From Alteromonas hispanica (lineage in GTDB: Bacteria; Pseudomonadota; Gammaproteobacteria; Enterobacterales; Alteromonadaceae), in contig NZ_JAAAWP010000003.1 in NCBI RefSeq assembly GCF_010500915.1, positions 488,908 to 552,907 on the forward strand: DNA of 64,000 bases. Direction: 5' to 3'. Numbering within the stretch: the first letter of the stretch is position 1; each line of letters begins with the position of its first letter. Under the pieces are notes generated by a model, which had not been told where the DNA came from, did not search any database, and saw nothing but the letters and a program-made list of their open reading frames with translations. Both the position numbers and the translations under genes were made by a program. Positions 20,975 through 30,490 of this stretch are shown here, in pieces.

Positions 20975-22876
20975 CTACGCGCTGATTTTTTCGTGTTTTC
21001 TAAGCATGCCATGCTTTTTGAGGTAGACCAAAAGCAGGGAAATAGCGGCAGGCGTGATACCAGATATCCGAGACGCTTTACCAATTGTTTCGGGTCGAGC
21101 TTCGGTTAACTTCATCACAACTTCATTGCTAAGCCCGGAAATTTTACTGAAGTCCAAATCCTTAGGTAGCAATGTGCTTTCATGACGCTGTGATTTTGCA
21201 ATTTCATCCATCTGCCTTGCAATATAGCCCGCATACTTTATTTGTATTTCCACCTGCTCAGCCGCAATGGGATCACTAAGACCTGGACCGATACCATCGA
21301 TTTCCATCAGTGCAGAGTAAGTCATTTCAGGTCGACGAATAATTTCTTCTAGCGAATGCTCGCGACTCACAGGCGTTTTTAATTTCGTATTCAGCTGTGG
21401 AGTTGCAGCATGATCTTTGTGGATCCAATGCGAACGCATGCGTTGCGTTTCCATTTCAACCGCTTCCATTTTCTCGTTGAATTTTGCCCAACGAGCATCG
21501 TCAACTAGTCCAATTTCTCGTCCTCTAGCAGTTAGCCTGCTATCGGCATTGTCCTCTCGTAGCAACAAGCGGTATTCAGCACGACTTGTAAACATGCGGT
21601 AGGGCTCTTTCGTGCCCATTGTCGCTAAGTCGTCAATTAGCACGCCCATGTAAGCTTGGTCTCGACGCAAAATGAGCGGATCTTTTTGTTGGACCTGTAA
21701 TGAAGCATTAGCACCTGCAACAAGACCTTGGGCACCAGCCTCTTCGTAGCCTGTGGTTCCATTTATCTGACCTGCGAAAAATAAGCCGTCGATAAATTTG
21801 GTTTCTAACGTTTGCTTAAGATCCCTAGGATCGAAAAAGTCATATTCGATGGCATAGCCCGGACGAACTATGTGAGCATTTTCAAACCCTTTGATCGAGC
21901 GAACCAGCGCCATTTGAATATCAAAAGGCAAGCTTGTAGAAATGCCGTTAGGGTACACCTCAATACTGTTAAGTCCCTCGGGTTCAACAAAGATTTGGTG
22001 CGCATTTTTGTCTGCAAAACGAGTAATCTTATCTTCAATACTCGGACAATAACGCGGACCAATACCCTCAATTACACCAGTGAACATTGGCGAACGATCT
22101 AACCCGCTGCGAATAATATCGTGGGTTTCCTCATTGGTATGCGTAATGTAACAAGGTATTTGCGTGGGATGCATTTCACGGCTTCCCATAAACGATACGA
22201 CAGGTGTTGGATTATCGCCGGGTTGTGCCTGCATTACAGAAAAATCTAGAGAACGAGCGTCTAGTCTTGCAGGTGTACCTGTTTTCAAACGATCGACGCG
22301 AAAAGGTAGTGCACGTAGTCGGTCTGCCAATGCAATAGACGGAGGATCGCCTGCGCGACCACCACGATAGTTTTCCAATCCAATGTGTATGGTGCCGCCT
22401 AAAAACGTACCAACAGTTAGCACAACGCTTTGTGCTTTGAATTTGAGCCCCATTTGGGTAACGACACCGGTGACACGGTCGTTTTCTACAATCAGATCAT
22501 CTACGCTTTGTTGAAACAAAGTGAGGTTTGGTTGGTTTTCAACGATGTTTCGGATCGCATTTTTGTACAAGGTTCGATCCGCTTGTGCACGAGTTGCGCG
22601 TACAGCGGGTCCCTTACTCGAATTTAAGGTTCTAAATTGAATTCCACCCTGGTCTGTAGCAAGTGCCATCGCACCACCTAAGGCATCAATTTCTTTCACC
22701 AAATGTCCTTTGCCAATTCCACCAATCGCGGGATTGCATGACATCTGACCAATAGTTTCAATATTGTGAGTCAACAACAACGTGCTTGATCCCATGCGAG
22801 CAGCAGCAAGAGCAGCTTCGGTGCCTGCATGACCACCACCAACTACGATGACATCAAATGCTTGAGCATAAAACAT
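20975..22876 (-). CDS. mnmG: tRNA uridine-5-carboxymethylaminomethyl synthesis enzyme MnmG (GidA)
   Basis: FAD enzyme of 633 residues that with MnmE installs the cmnm5 group at wobble U34 of tRNA. The FAD motif [10 protein letters not shown] is at 13-22. The conserved [21 protein letters not shown] and the glycine-rich [20 protein letters not shown] are present, as is the C-terminal MnmE/tRNA-binding region. The gene starts about 140 bp left of oriC and is transcribed away from it, as gidA is in E. coli. Confidence 0.98.
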   Translation of the reverse strand: MFYAQAFDVIVVGGGHAGTEAALAAARMGSSTLLLTHNIETIGQMSCNPAIGGIGKGHLVKEIDALGGAMALATDQGGIQFRTLNSSKGPAVRATRAQADRTLYKNAIRNIVENQPNLTLFQQSVDDLIVENDRVTGVVTQMGLKFKAQSVVLTVGTFLGGTIHIGLENYRGGRAGDPPSIALADRLRALPFRVDRLKTGTPARLDARSLDFSVMQAQPGDNPTPVVSFMGSREMHPTQIPCYITHTNEETHDIIRSGLDRSPMFTGVIEGIGPRYCPSIEDKITRFADKNAHQIFVEPEGLNSIEVYPNGISTSLPFDIQMALVRSIKGFENAHIVRPGYAIEYDFFDPRDLKQTLETKFIDGLFFAGQINGTTGYEEAGAQGLVAGANASLQVQQKDPLILRRDQAYMGVLIDDLATMGTKEPYRMFTSRAEYRLLLREDNADSRLTARGREIGLVDDARWAKFNEKMEAVEMETQRMRSHWIHKDHAATPQLNTKLKTPVSREHSLEEIIRRPEMTYSALMEIDGIGPGLSDPIAAEQVEIQIKYAGYIARQMDEIAKSQRHESTLLPKDLDFSKISGLSNEVVMKLTEARPETIGKASRISGITPAAISLLLVYLKKHGMLRKHEKISA

Positions 22877-22980
22877 GGATTAAACCTCACTAAAAAACTA
22901 TCGAAAAACCAAAATCTTTGTTTCAGCATTTGCCGAAAAAAGGGCGCGTATTTTAGCTGACTTATTGGCTAAAGAAAATG

Positions 22981-23435
22981 ATTAAATTTTCCTCAAAAGC
23001 TGTGTCTAAAAAAGCTTGATCGGCTTTAATGATCTTAAGATCTCTTTTAGATCTGTTTTATATTTACTTTTATTAGGATCGGCAAGATCTGTGGGTAACC
23101 GATCAAAGTGCATTGAGATCATCGTCTTACGCGATCAATAACTTTGGGAAACACAGCTATACAACCCCCTATTGATCTTGTGTATAAACACCCTAGTTAT
23201 CCACATCGGCAATTTTTGAAAAAGTTATTCTTTTTGTGATCAGAGCTTATGCACAGGGCTTTGTAGGATCCTATCCACAGGGCTGCTCAAGGTGTGATCC
23301 AGTTGGGGATAAAATGTTTGTTATTTCAATTTTTAGATCGCATGATCTAGGTATATCAGGGATTACAAGCAGATCTGCCTGTGGAGGAGATCTTTCCACA
23401 ATATCAAAGTTGATCGCCTGATCAATCGATCGTGA
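22981..23435. other. Chromosomal replication origin oriC
   Basis: Lies between mnmG and the dnaC-dnaT-mioC group. The unwinding region holds two overlapping 13-mers, GATCTCTTTTAGA (23039-23051) and GATCTGTTTTATA (23050-23062), like the E. coli AT-rich repeats. DnaA boxes matching TTATNCACA occur at 23179-23187 (minus), 23197-23205 and 23247-23255. One-mismatch boxes are at 23090-23098 (minus), 23271-23279 and 23304-23312 (minus). I count 20 GATC sites between 23018 and 23431, which fits Dam/SeqA control. A TTGATC-GCCT-GATCAA inverted repeat is at 23410-23425. The extents are estimated from the motif cluster. Confidence 0.95.
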
Positions 23436-23507
23436 CTGGCACTAAAAAAATGAAAGTTTAAAATTATTTGGTTTTTTTCTGACTGCAATTTGTCCAAAAT
23501 ATAAAAA

Positions 23508-23537
23508 AAGGCAATAAAGAACTGTCTTTATTGCCTT
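23508..23537 (-). terminator. Terminator between dnaC and oriC
   Basis: A 13-bp hairpin (arms AAGGCAATAAAGA and TCTTTATTGCCTT, loop ACTG) followed on the minus strand by a run of U. It ends the mnmE-mioC-dnaT-dnaC transcript about 75 bp before the last GATC site of oriC and should keep transcription from entering the origin. Confidence 0.9.
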
Positions 23538-23611
23538 GTATCCGTCGTTTGTGTCACAAACTTTTTTGTGTTTTTAGGTACCGTTTGATTACCTACTGAT
23601 TACGTTTTTAG

Positions 23612-24436
23612 CTATCTCACTTGGTTTGGTTGATACCTTGGTGGTGCAGAAGAGCTTTCTTCTTCTTGATCTGCAGATAGCACACCGCGCCTGCTGGGGC
23701 CTTGGAAACGAACCTTGTAGGTGTCGTATTCCCTTATAGATTCATAACAGTAGCGTCCAAGTGCATTCTCCAACTCGGCAAGATTGTGGTTGGTGATAAG
23801 AATACAATTCTTTTTGTTGACCAAACGTTGTCGTAAAAGATTACCAAACCAGCTTTGGGCGTTCTTTTTCAAGATACTTTCGTTTACACAAACCTCATCG
23901 AGGATTAATAGATCTACGGTGAGCAACTCATGATTAATCTCTCTAAACCGCTGTCCCGCATTATCTGAGGCAGAAAAATCGAACGAGAAATTACGCATTT
24001 CTAAGATAGTTGAAAGCTGTCGATAGAGTACGGATATTTCGTACTGTTCTATGAGTTGATGCGCAATAGCACCTGCGATATGTGACTTACCGCGCCCGTA
24101 ATCGCCGTAAAAAATCATCATGTGAGAGCCGCTTTGGCGCCACGCTGGATCATCATGGGCTGCAATAAAGGATTGTGCTATCGAGACGGCTTCAATCACA
24201 TCGTCACTGTCTTCAACCAAGTTAGAGAACGTCCACTTAGGATTGAGATCGGAACGTCCATGTATGGCTTCTACACGGGCTTTTTTACTTCGTTGCTGTA
24301 ATTGCGAGATCTCTGTGTTAGCTTGAGCCTCGTATTGCTTGCGTAGGGTTTTATAGTCGATATATTCGTTGTTAGGATCGACGGGCTTATTCAACGCTTT
24401 GGCTAAATTTGCAATTTTATCTGTAATGCGATCCAT
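23612..24436 (-). CDS. dnaC: Replicative helicase loader, DnaC-type AAA+ ATPase
   Basis: ATPase of 274 residues in the DnaC/IstB group, expected to load DnaB at oriC and at restart forks. The N-terminal region (1-75) is charged and helical, like the DnaB-binding part of DnaC. Walker A GDYGRGKS is at 111-118 and Walker B LLILDEV at 176-182. ITNHNLAELENALG, with its downstream Arg-rich segment, matches the C-terminal AAA+ part. The last 25 residues are a disordered tail (EEESSSAPPRYQP). It follows dnaT by 6 bp, an E. coli-like dnaTC pair, but here placed at the origin. Confidence 0.9.
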   Translation of the reverse strand: MDRITDKIANLAKALNKPVDPNNEYIDYKTLRKQYEAQANTEISQLQQRSKKARVEAIHGRSDLNPKWTFSNLVEDSDDVIEAVSIAQSFIAAHDDPAWRQSGSHMMIFYGDYGRGKSHIAGAIAHQLIEQYEISVLYRQLSTILEMRNFSFDFSASDNAGQRFREINHELLTVDLLILDEVCVNESILKKNAQSWFGNLLRQRLVNKKNCILITNHNLAELENALGRYCYESIREYDTYKVRFQGPSRRGVLSADQEEESSSAPPRYQPNQVR

Positions 24437-24442
24437 AGTAAT

Positions 24443-25111
24443 TTAACTCTTCTTTGATGAGGCGTATTTTGCTACTAGCTTCTTAGCATTATCATCTGCT
24501 TCTATGCCCGCTGCAACTTTCACTTGTTGAGTGCCTATAACTTTACTGGAACTGTACCCTGAAGCGAGGCGTTTACGCTTAATATTATTGGCGAATTTTT
24601 GCGTCCACTGAAACTCACTGAATACAGAGCTCGGTCGTCCTAGCCAGTAGGCTACGAATTCTCCAATATCGTTGTCGTCAAAGGTCTTGTCAATAATGCC
24701 AAGTAAGTTGGCTATTTCTTTGAAAAGCGGAGCATTTGGTTTCCAGTCTGCCGTCATGGCGGTGTGTTGCTTATGGAGGACGTCAAAATCCGACACCGGC
24801 TCACTTAATAAAGGTAATAATAGGGTTTTGCCATTAATGCTTCTATCAAGATCGATATCAAGGGGGAGGGTTACCAACCCTACTTGTTCAAGCTGCTTAA
24901 TCAAGCTGTTTATTTGTCTGCCTCTTAAGTAGTGAGGCTCTTTGCTATCGGCATTAAGCAACGCTAACAGGGCTTTGTAATCCACGGGCGCAGAAGACGT
25001 TGTCGCTGTATTCGCGTTTATACGTAGGCCCAGCAAATAGAGTACGCGGCAGTCATTCGATATAGGCGACTGCAATACGGTTTGCTCTGCTTGCGTAAGT
25101 GCTTTGCTCAT
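24443..25111 (-). CDS. dnaT: Primosomal protein DnaT
   Basis: Protein of 222 residues. The C-terminal stretch EFVAYWLGRPSSVFSE (about 149-164) and the following WTQKFANNIKRKR match the DnaT single-strand DNA-binding domain. DnaT acts in PriA-dependent restart, helping DnaC load DnaB. The N-terminal two thirds are poorly conserved and look like a winged-helix-type region. The ATG overlaps the mioC stop codon (ATGA), so it is coupled to mioC upstream, and it is 6 bp from dnaC. Confidence 0.85.
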   Translation of the reverse strand: MSKALTQAEQTVLQSPISNDCRVLYLLGLRINANTATTSSAPVDYKALLALLNADSKEPHYLRGRQINSLIKQLEQVGLVTLPLDIDLDRSINGKTLLLPLLSEPVSDFDVLHKQHTAMTADWKPNAPLFKEIANLLGIIDKTFDDNDIGEFVAYWLGRPSSVFSEFQWTQKFANNIKRKRLASGYSSSKVIGTQQVKVAAGIEADDNAKKLVAKYASSKKS

Positions 25112-25545
25112 ATTTTTTCTAGCGCGTCTTCAAACCATTCACCGGCAATATCTTCTGGGATAGGGTGCTCTAGCACATCTACATGAAGTGCGGGAACAGT
25201 CAGTGAACCGCCGTTTTGTGTAATAAGAGTTTCCATAGTTTTGGCACCAAAGCAAAAGGTATCGTAACTGGTGTCACCTAATCCTATGACGAACGCTTTG
25301 GTTGATGACAAATCTGCATTCTTTATCTGTTCGGCAAAAGGTTGAATATTATCAGGTAAGTCTCCAGCACCATGGGTTGATGTGCATACCACCCAGTTTG
25401 TCGATGCTGCTATACTCTGAAAATCAGGTTCCAGGTGGATAGTGTAAGTGTATCCCTTGGCTTGTAACTTTTCAGCTAATACGTCGGCCACATACTCTGA
25501 TGCACCTAACATTGTGCCGACAATTATTTCAAAATGTTTGTTCAT
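25108..25545 (-). CDS. mioC: Flavodoxin-like protein MioC
   Basis: FMN-binding flavodoxin-fold protein of 145 residues. The phosphate loop GTMLGASEYVADV and the STHGAGDLPDN and GLGDTSYDTFC segments are typical of MioC, which in E. coli is linked to biotin synthesis and lies beside oriC. ATG at 25545 was preferred over TTG at 25548. It starts 3 bp after mnmE and overlaps dnaT by 4 bp. In E. coli mioC is directly at the origin; here dnaT and dnaC lie between. Confidence 0.92.
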   Translation of the reverse strand: MNKHFEIIVGTMLGASEYVADVLAEKLQAKGYTYTIHLEPDFQSIAASTNWVVCTSTHGAGDLPDNIQPFAEQIKNADLSSTKAFVIGLGDTSYDTFCFGAKTMETLITQNGGSLTVPALHVDVLEHPIPEDIAGEWFEDALEKI

Positions 25546-25548
25546 CAA

Positions 25549-26937
25549 TTATTTACCAATACAAAAAGAAGAGAATATTTTCCCGAGAAGATCGTCGGAG
25601 GTAAATTCTCCTGTAATCTCACAAAGCGCCTGGTGAGCCAATCGCAATTCCTCTGCTAGCAGTTCTCCTGCCATGGCATCATGAAGCTGCTGCTCGCCGG
25701 TAGTGACATGAAAATTTGCTTGGTCGAGGGCCTCAATATGTCTGCGCCGGGCAATAAATTGTCCTTCTGTGGTAGTGTCAAAGCCCATCGTTTTTGCTAA
25801 ATGTGTCTTTAACGTGTCTACACCATCACCGTGTTTAGCAGACAAATTGATAACAGAGATATCACCTTGTTTCGTAGTGACATGACTCTGTCCAACATCG
25901 AGCGTACTTAAATCGGCTTTATTTCTCACTACTGTCACCGGAATTCCTTCAGGCAGACGCTGCATAAATTCTGGCCAAATATCGAAGGGGTCTATAACAG
26001 ATGTTTCTGTTGAGTCGACAACAAATAACACATGGTCGGCGTCGCCTATTGCTTGCCAAGCTCGCTCAATTCCAATTTGCTCTACTTTGTCTGGGCTCTC
26101 TCTAAGACCTGCTGTATCGATAATATGAACAGGCATACCGTCTATATGGATGTGCTCTTTCAATACATCCCTTGTCGTGCCAGCAATATCTGTCACTATG
26201 GCACTTTCTCTGCCTGCAAGGGCGTTAAGTAAGCTCGATTTGCCTGCGTTAGGCCTACCGGCAATAACCACCTGCATTCCTTCACGCAACAAGCTGCCTT
26301 GCTTTGCTTGTTCGCGCACCTGCTCAAGGTGCCTTACGATTTCGCTTAGGTCGCCAGACACTTTTCCATCAGACAAAAAGTCTATCTCTTCCTCGGGAAA
26401 GTCGATAGCGGCCTCAACATACATGCGAAGATGAATTATTTTGTCAGATAGAGTTTGAATCTGGGTTGAAAACTCACCCTGTAAAGAACGTAACGCACTG
26501 CGTGCAGCTTGCTGGGAACTTGCATCAATTAGATCTGCAATAGCTTCGGCTTGCGCTAGGTCAAGTTTGTCATTGAGAAATGCCTGTTCGCTAAATTCTC
26601 CGGGGTTGGCCAACCGCGCGTGTCCTGTGGCTAATACAGCGTTAATTAGCATATCCATGACAACCTGACCGCCATGTCCTTGAAGCTCAAGTACGTCTTC
26701 GCCAGTAAACGAGTTAGGGCCTTTAAAAAACAGTGCGATACCCTGGTCAATAATCTGCTTCTGATCATTAACAAAAGAGGTATAAGTAGCTTGCCTAGGA
26801 GATAACTCACAGGGCACTAAGGCTTCTGCAATAACCTTTGCTTTTGGACCCGATACTCTAACAATGCCTACACCGCCTCTTCCTGGCGCTGTTGCTTGGG
26901 CAATAATTGTATCTGTGGCTAGGGTGAGTGATTCCAT
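25549..26937 (-). CDS. mnmE: tRNA modification GTPase MnmE (TrmE)
   Basis: GTPase of 462 residues, partner of MnmG in wobble-uridine modification. The N-terminal folate-binding domain holds [19 protein letters not shown]. The G domain starts at GRPNAGKS (227-234), with DIAGTTRD at about 250 and DTAGLRES following. The C-terminal CIGK motif with its essential Cys ends the protein. It is first of a tight mnmE-mioC-dnaT-dnaC run pointing at oriC. Confidence 0.97.
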   Translation of the reverse strand: MESLTLATDTIIAQATAPGRGGVGIVRVSGPKAKVIAEALVPCELSPRQATYTSFVNDQKQIIDQGIALFFKGPNSFTGEDVLELQGHGGQVVMDMLINAVLATGHARLANPGEFSEQAFLNDKLDLAQAEAIADLIDASSQQAARSALRSLQGEFSTQIQTLSDKIIHLRMYVEAAIDFPEEEIDFLSDGKVSGDLSEIVRHLEQVREQAKQGSLLREGMQVVIAGRPNAGKSSLLNALAGRESAIVTDIAGTTRDVLKEHIHIDGMPVHIIDTAGLRESPDKVEQIGIERAWQAIGDADHVLFVVDSTETSVIDPFDIWPEFMQRLPEGIPVTVVRNKADLSTLDVGQSHVTTKQGDISVINLSAKHGDGVDTLKTHLAKTMGFDTTTEGQFIARRRHIEALDQANFHVTTGEQQLHDAMAGELLAEELRLAHQALCEITGEFTSDDLLGKIFSSFCIGK

Positions 26938-26939
26938 AA

Positions 26940-27422
26940 TTAATCGCGGAAGTTTTTAAATTGGAAAGGTTGACCGAGATCAGCACCTTTAACCAATGCC
27001 ATCGCCTGTTGAAGGTCATCGCGTTTCTTGCCTGTTACTCGCAACTCTTCGCCTTGGATAGCAGTTTGAACTTTCAGTTTCGCATCTTTGATAAGCTTAA
27101 CGATTTTCTTTGCCATCGGTTGCTCGATACCTTCTTTAAACGCAATTGTCTGGCGATACGTTTTGCCGTGTGCATCAAAGGGTTTTACGTCGATAGAAGA
27201 AGTGTCGACGTTGCGTTTTGAACATGCGGTTCTAAACATACTTTCCATTTGTTGAAGCTGAAATTCTGCCTCGGCTTTCATAACAACCGTCTTTTCTTTG
27301 TACTCAAAGCTAGCTTCAATGCCGCGAAAATCAAATCGCGTAGACAACTCTCTGCTGGCATTTTCAGTCGCGTTGCGAACTTCTTCCATATTTATTTCTG
27401 AAACAATATCGAATGATGGCAC
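26940..27422 (-). CDS. yajQ: YajQ family nucleotide-binding protein
   Basis: Protein of 160 residues, opening [17 protein letters not shown]. The family binds nucleotides, and in Xanthomonas a homologue binds cyclic di-GMP; the cell role here is unknown. A GTG start at 27422 is chosen because it aligns with the family N terminus and has GAGG 8 bp upstream, although the frame stays open to 27443. It lies 2 bp before mnmE and just after the yidC terminator, so it probably has its own promoter or relies on read-through. Confidence 0.92.
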   Translation of the reverse strand: MPSFDIVSEINMEEVRNATENASRELSTRFDFRGIEASFEYKEKTVVMKAEAEFQLQQMESMFRTACSKRNVDTSSIDVKPFDAHGKTYRQTIAFKEGIEQPMAKKIVKLIKDAKLKVQTAIQGEELRVTGKKRDDLQQAMALVKGADLGQPFQFKNFRD

Positions 27423-27444
27423 AGTAAATTCCTCTCTAGACAAA

Positions 27445-27466
27445 ACAGCCCGCTTAGGCGGGCTGT
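27445..27466 (-). terminator. Terminator after yidC
   Basis: A 9-bp GC-rich hairpin (ACAGCCCGC, loop TTAG, GCGGGCTGT) followed by TTTT on the minus strand, 21 bp beyond the yidC stop and 23 bp before the yajQ start. It separates the rpmH-yidC unit from yajQ-mnmE. Confidence 0.85.
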
Positions 27467-27486
27467 GTAATTAAACAAACAATAGT

Positions 27487-29145
27487 TTACTTATTGCTTA
27501 TGCCCCGCTTCTCCATGGAAGCATAGATCATTTTGGCTTGAACAAGTGTGATTACGTTACTTATCAGCCAGTATAATACCAAACCTGCAGGGAACCATAA
27601 GAAGAACACACTCATCATTACCGGCATCCATTGCATAATTTTTTGTTGCATAGGGTCGGTAATGGTTGTGGGTTGCAGCTTTTGCAGTAAATACATACTT
27701 GCGCCTGTTAATATTGGCAGTACGAAGTATGGGTCTTTTGTTGATAAATCGGTAATCCACAGTACAAAGTCTGCGTGGCGTAGTTCAACACTTTCCATTA
27801 GTACCCAGTAAAGCGCTAAGAAAATAGGCATTTGCAGTAGCAAAGGTAAGCAGCCGCCCATAGGGTTCACTTTCTCTTTGCGATATAACTCCATCATGGC
27901 TTGAGACATCTTTTGTCTATCATCACCAAAGCGGTCTTTAAGTTGCTGCATTTTAGGCGCAAGGTTACGCATGCGAGCCATAGACTCGTATTGTTTCTTC
28001 GTTAGCCAATACATTGCGCCCTTAACCACTATAGTGATCAAAATAATGGCGACACCCCAGTTATTAACCAGACTATGCAAGAAGGTTAGCAAGGCAAATA
28101 ACGGCTGAGATATCCAAAACAGAATGCCGTAATCCACAGTAAGGTCTAAACCTCGAGCAATCTTCGCAAGTCGCTCCTGATCTTTAGGACCCATATAAAG
28201 GGTAGAGGAGATTGTTTTGGTTTCACCGGCATTCACGGTTTCTGCAGGTGATAACACACCAATTACAGCGTATTGATTCTTAATGTTGCGAGAATACAGT
28301 GTATTCGTTTGTTCTTGTGAAGGAACCCACGCTGAAACAAAGTAATGCTCCAACATGCCAACCCAGCCTGCTTTGGTGGTTTTGCGAAGATTTTCATCTT
28401 CTATTTCATCGAACGAGTATTTGTCATATCTGTCATCTTCAGTAGAAAACGCCGCGCCGCGGTAGGTGGGCATAAACATATTACCGTCGTCTTCAAAGTC
28501 CATTACCTGCTTCAATTGTGCGTAAGGTTGAACGTTGGCAACAGAACCTGTGGCATTCTCAACTCGATAACTCACGTCTACATCATACCGGTCTTTAGTA
28601 AACGTAAAGGTTTTGGTAATCGTCAGTCCCTTGTCATTTTTCCACGTTAATGGAACAACAAGCGTATCGTCACTTAATTGATATTCTGATTGCTGAGCTT
28701 TGTAAACAGGGCGTCCGGTAGCGCTTGCGTCTGGGCCCTGTTTTCCTATCAATCCACTTTGCGCTACGTACAGCCCCATACCAGAACGCAATAAACTGTA
28801 AGGCTCATCAGAACCCTGAGTTACAGGAAACTTGATAAGGTCTGCAGAGATAACATCACCGCCAAGTAAATCAATACGTACATCAAGCGTATCTGTTTTG
28901 ACTTCAATGGTACGGCTGGTATTTTGCGTTACAGCAGCAGTTTGAGCTGCAGGTACACTATCACTGCTAGGTACATCTTCACTTTGGGTATCATCAAATG
29001 ATGGTACACCTTGATTAGCCTGCTGTGTCTGCTCTTGTTGAGCGGGCTGTACAGGCTGTGGCCCATAATCTTTCTGCCATTGTTGCCAAAGCAAAAAGCT
29101 AACTAGCGCTAAGCCAATTATCAGAAAACTGCGTTGCGATTCCAT
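27487..29145 (-). CDS. yidC: Membrane protein insertase YidC
   Basis: Inner-membrane insertase of 552 residues. It has an N-terminal membrane anchor (about 5-20, RSFLIIGLALVSFLLWQQW), a Gln-rich linker, the large periplasmic domain (about 60-345) and the five-helix catalytic core at the C terminus with the conserved NWGVAIILITIVVKG and NPMGGCLPLLLQMPIFLALY. ATG at 29145 fits the family start; an upstream in-frame start would overlap yidD. Gene order rpmH-rnpA-yidD-yidC is the common bacterial one. Confidence 0.97.
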   Translation of the reverse strand: MESQRSFLIIGLALVSFLLWQQWQKDYGPQPVQPAQQEQTQQANQGVPSFDDTQSEDVPSSDSVPAAQTAAVTQNTSRTIEVKTDTLDVRIDLLGGDVISADLIKFPVTQGSDEPYSLLRSGMGLYVAQSGLIGKQGPDASATGRPVYKAQQSEYQLSDDTLVVPLTWKNDKGLTITKTFTFTKDRYDVDVSYRVENATGSVANVQPYAQLKQVMDFEDDGNMFMPTYRGAAFSTEDDRYDKYSFDEIEDENLRKTTKAGWVGMLEHYFVSAWVPSQEQTNTLYSRNIKNQYAVIGVLSPAETVNAGETKTISSTLYMGPKDQERLAKIARGLDLTVDYGILFWISQPLFALLTFLHSLVNNWGVAIILITIVVKGAMYWLTKKQYESMARMRNLAPKMQQLKDRFGDDRQKMSQAMMELYRKEKVNPMGGCLPLLLQMPIFLALYWVLMESVELRHADFVLWITDLSTKDPYFVLPILTGASMYLLQKLQPTTITDPMQQKIMQWMPVMMSVFFLWFPAGLVLYWLISNVITLVQAKMIYASMEKRGISNK

Positions 29146-29155
29146 ATAGGTCTCT

Positions 29156-29425
29156 TTATTTTGAGTGTTTATTTTGTTGTTTTTCTGGCACCGGATCGTA
29201 ACCACCGGCATGCAAAGGATGACATTTTAATATGCGTTTAATAGATAACCAACCGCCTTTTACTAATCCGTGTGTTTTTAATGCATCGATAGCATACCAA
29301 GAACAAGACGGATGAAAACGACATCGTTGGCCTAAAACAGGCGAAATAAACCATTGATAAAATTTTATCAATGCTAGTGGAACTGCAATTAAGAGTTTCC
29401 GCAACGCTTGTTCAATTTTTTCCAT
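29156..29425 (-). CDS. yidD: Membrane protein insertion efficiency factor YidD
   Basis: Small protein of 89 residues with an amphipathic N terminus and the conserved family core [31 protein letters not shown] and [13 protein letters not shown]. YidD assists YidC-dependent insertion. It overlaps the end of rnpA by 37 bp, a conserved arrangement, and lies 10 bp before yidC. Confidence 0.96.
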   Translation of the reverse strand: MEKIEQALRKLLIAVPLALIKFYQWFISPVLGQRCRFHPSCSWYAIDALKTHGLVKGGWLSIKRILKCHPLHAGGYDPVPEKQQNKHSK

Positions 29426-29748
29426 AGCTTCTCTAAAGTCGAAAATACTTCTTCGTTGCTAAGATTGTCGGCACCCGATTTACCAATAACTATAATATCA
29501 ACGTTTGGCAAATGATGTTGTTTAAGTCGAAAGCTTTCTCTCACTAAACGCTTGAGCCTATTTCTGTCATGGGCTTTGCGGACGCGTTTTTTGGCAATAG
29601 TAATGCCTAGTCGCGGATTATCGTGAGAATTCTTTCTAGCTAGGATTGTAAAAGAGGGGGATACAGCAGGAGTTGCGTTATCAAACACATAAGTAAAGTG
29701 GGAGGGAGTCAACAGACGCAACTCCCTTGAAAAATTATTTTCGCCCAC
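29389..29748 (-). CDS. rnpA: Ribonuclease P protein component
   Basis: Basic protein of 119 residues that binds the RNase P RNA for tRNA 5' maturation. The RNR signature lies in [17 protein letters not shown], after the [11 protein letters not shown] strand-helix segment. It lies 17 bp downstream of rpmH and overlaps yidD. Confidence 0.96.
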   Translation of the reverse strand: MGENNFSRELRLLTPSHFTYVFDNATPAVSPSFTILARKNSHDNPRLGITIAKKRVRKAHDRNRLKRLVRESFRLKQHHLPNVDIIVIGKSGADNLSNEEVFSTLEKLWKKLNKRCGNS

Positions 29749-29765
29749 TTTTGGCGTCTTTCTAA

Positions 29766-29900
29766 TTAAGCTGAAAGACGTGCGCGGCCTTTTGCACGGC
29801 GAGCTGCTAGTACTTTACGACCATTTTTAGTCGCCATACGAGCACGGAAACCGTGAGAACGCTTACGCTTAAGATTGCTCGGTTGAAATGTTCTTTTCAT
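29766..29900 (-). CDS. rpmH: 50S ribosomal protein L34
   Basis: Basic ribosomal protein of 44 residues opening [20 protein letters not shown] and ending KGRARLSA. It is first of rpmH-rnpA-yidD-yidC, divergent from dnaA as in most gammaproteobacteria. A possible promoter (TTACAC, 16 bp, TAAAAT on the minus strand) lies just upstream, between about 29960 and 29990. Confidence 0.97.
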   Translation of the reverse strand: MKRTFQPSNLKRKRSHGFRARMATKNGRKVLAARRAKGRARLSA

Positions 29901-30025
29901 GACCAAAGTCTCACTTATATTTAGTTACAAACATAGGCGTTTTTTGGTAACACACTATTTTATTGCTAAAACAATGTGGTGTAATCACCAGAAAAGCCCA
30001 TCGAAAAAGGACGCTGAATTCTAGA

Positions 30026-30359
30026 GATCTCGGGGCCTTGTGTCAATGTCTAATATGGGTTTTGGGAAGAATAAATGAACAGTTTTTAGTATTTATTATC
30101 GAAATAGCTAATTTTGTTTTATCAAATTTGTGAATAACAGGGAAGGAAGACAAATGTTATCCACAAAACAGTAAAGTTGAGCCAAGTAAATAACGAAAGA
30201 TCAAGCAATTTTTGCGCTTTTTTTAGAGTAAGAAATGTGAGTAATAGTGTATTTTGATCTAAAACAAAAACCTTTAAAATACATCTGGTTATATTTTTGA
30301 TCTCAGGGATCTTGAGAGATCGGGATTTACTTTTTGTTGATAAAATAAGATAATCCACA
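30026..30359. promoter_or_regulatory. dnaA upstream region with DnaA boxes and GATC sites
   Basis: Part of the 590-bp rpmH-dnaA gap. Two perfect TTATNCACA boxes are at 30129-30137 (minus) and 30157-30165, and a one-mismatch box TAATCCACA is at 30351-30359. GATC sites are at 30026, 30199, 30256, 30299, 30308 and 30318. DnaA autoregulation of dnaA through such boxes is known in E. coli. In Pseudomonas the origin itself lies in this interval, but oriC here is clearly the denser cluster beside mnmG. Confidence 0.75.
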
Positions 30360-30490
30360 GACTATAATTACAACTTACACTCTCGCGAATATTTTATTTT
30401 ACCTTACCTAATCCTGTCGATGTTAAGTTCAACCATTCTTCAACGACGTGCTTTTGGTTTTTCGCGAACAAAGGGAGCTAACTACGTACC

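Noticed and set aside
23236..23421. 61-codon open frame inside oriC
   Set aside because: Lies over DnaA boxes and GATC sites with no ribosome site; a by-product of the motif-rich origin.
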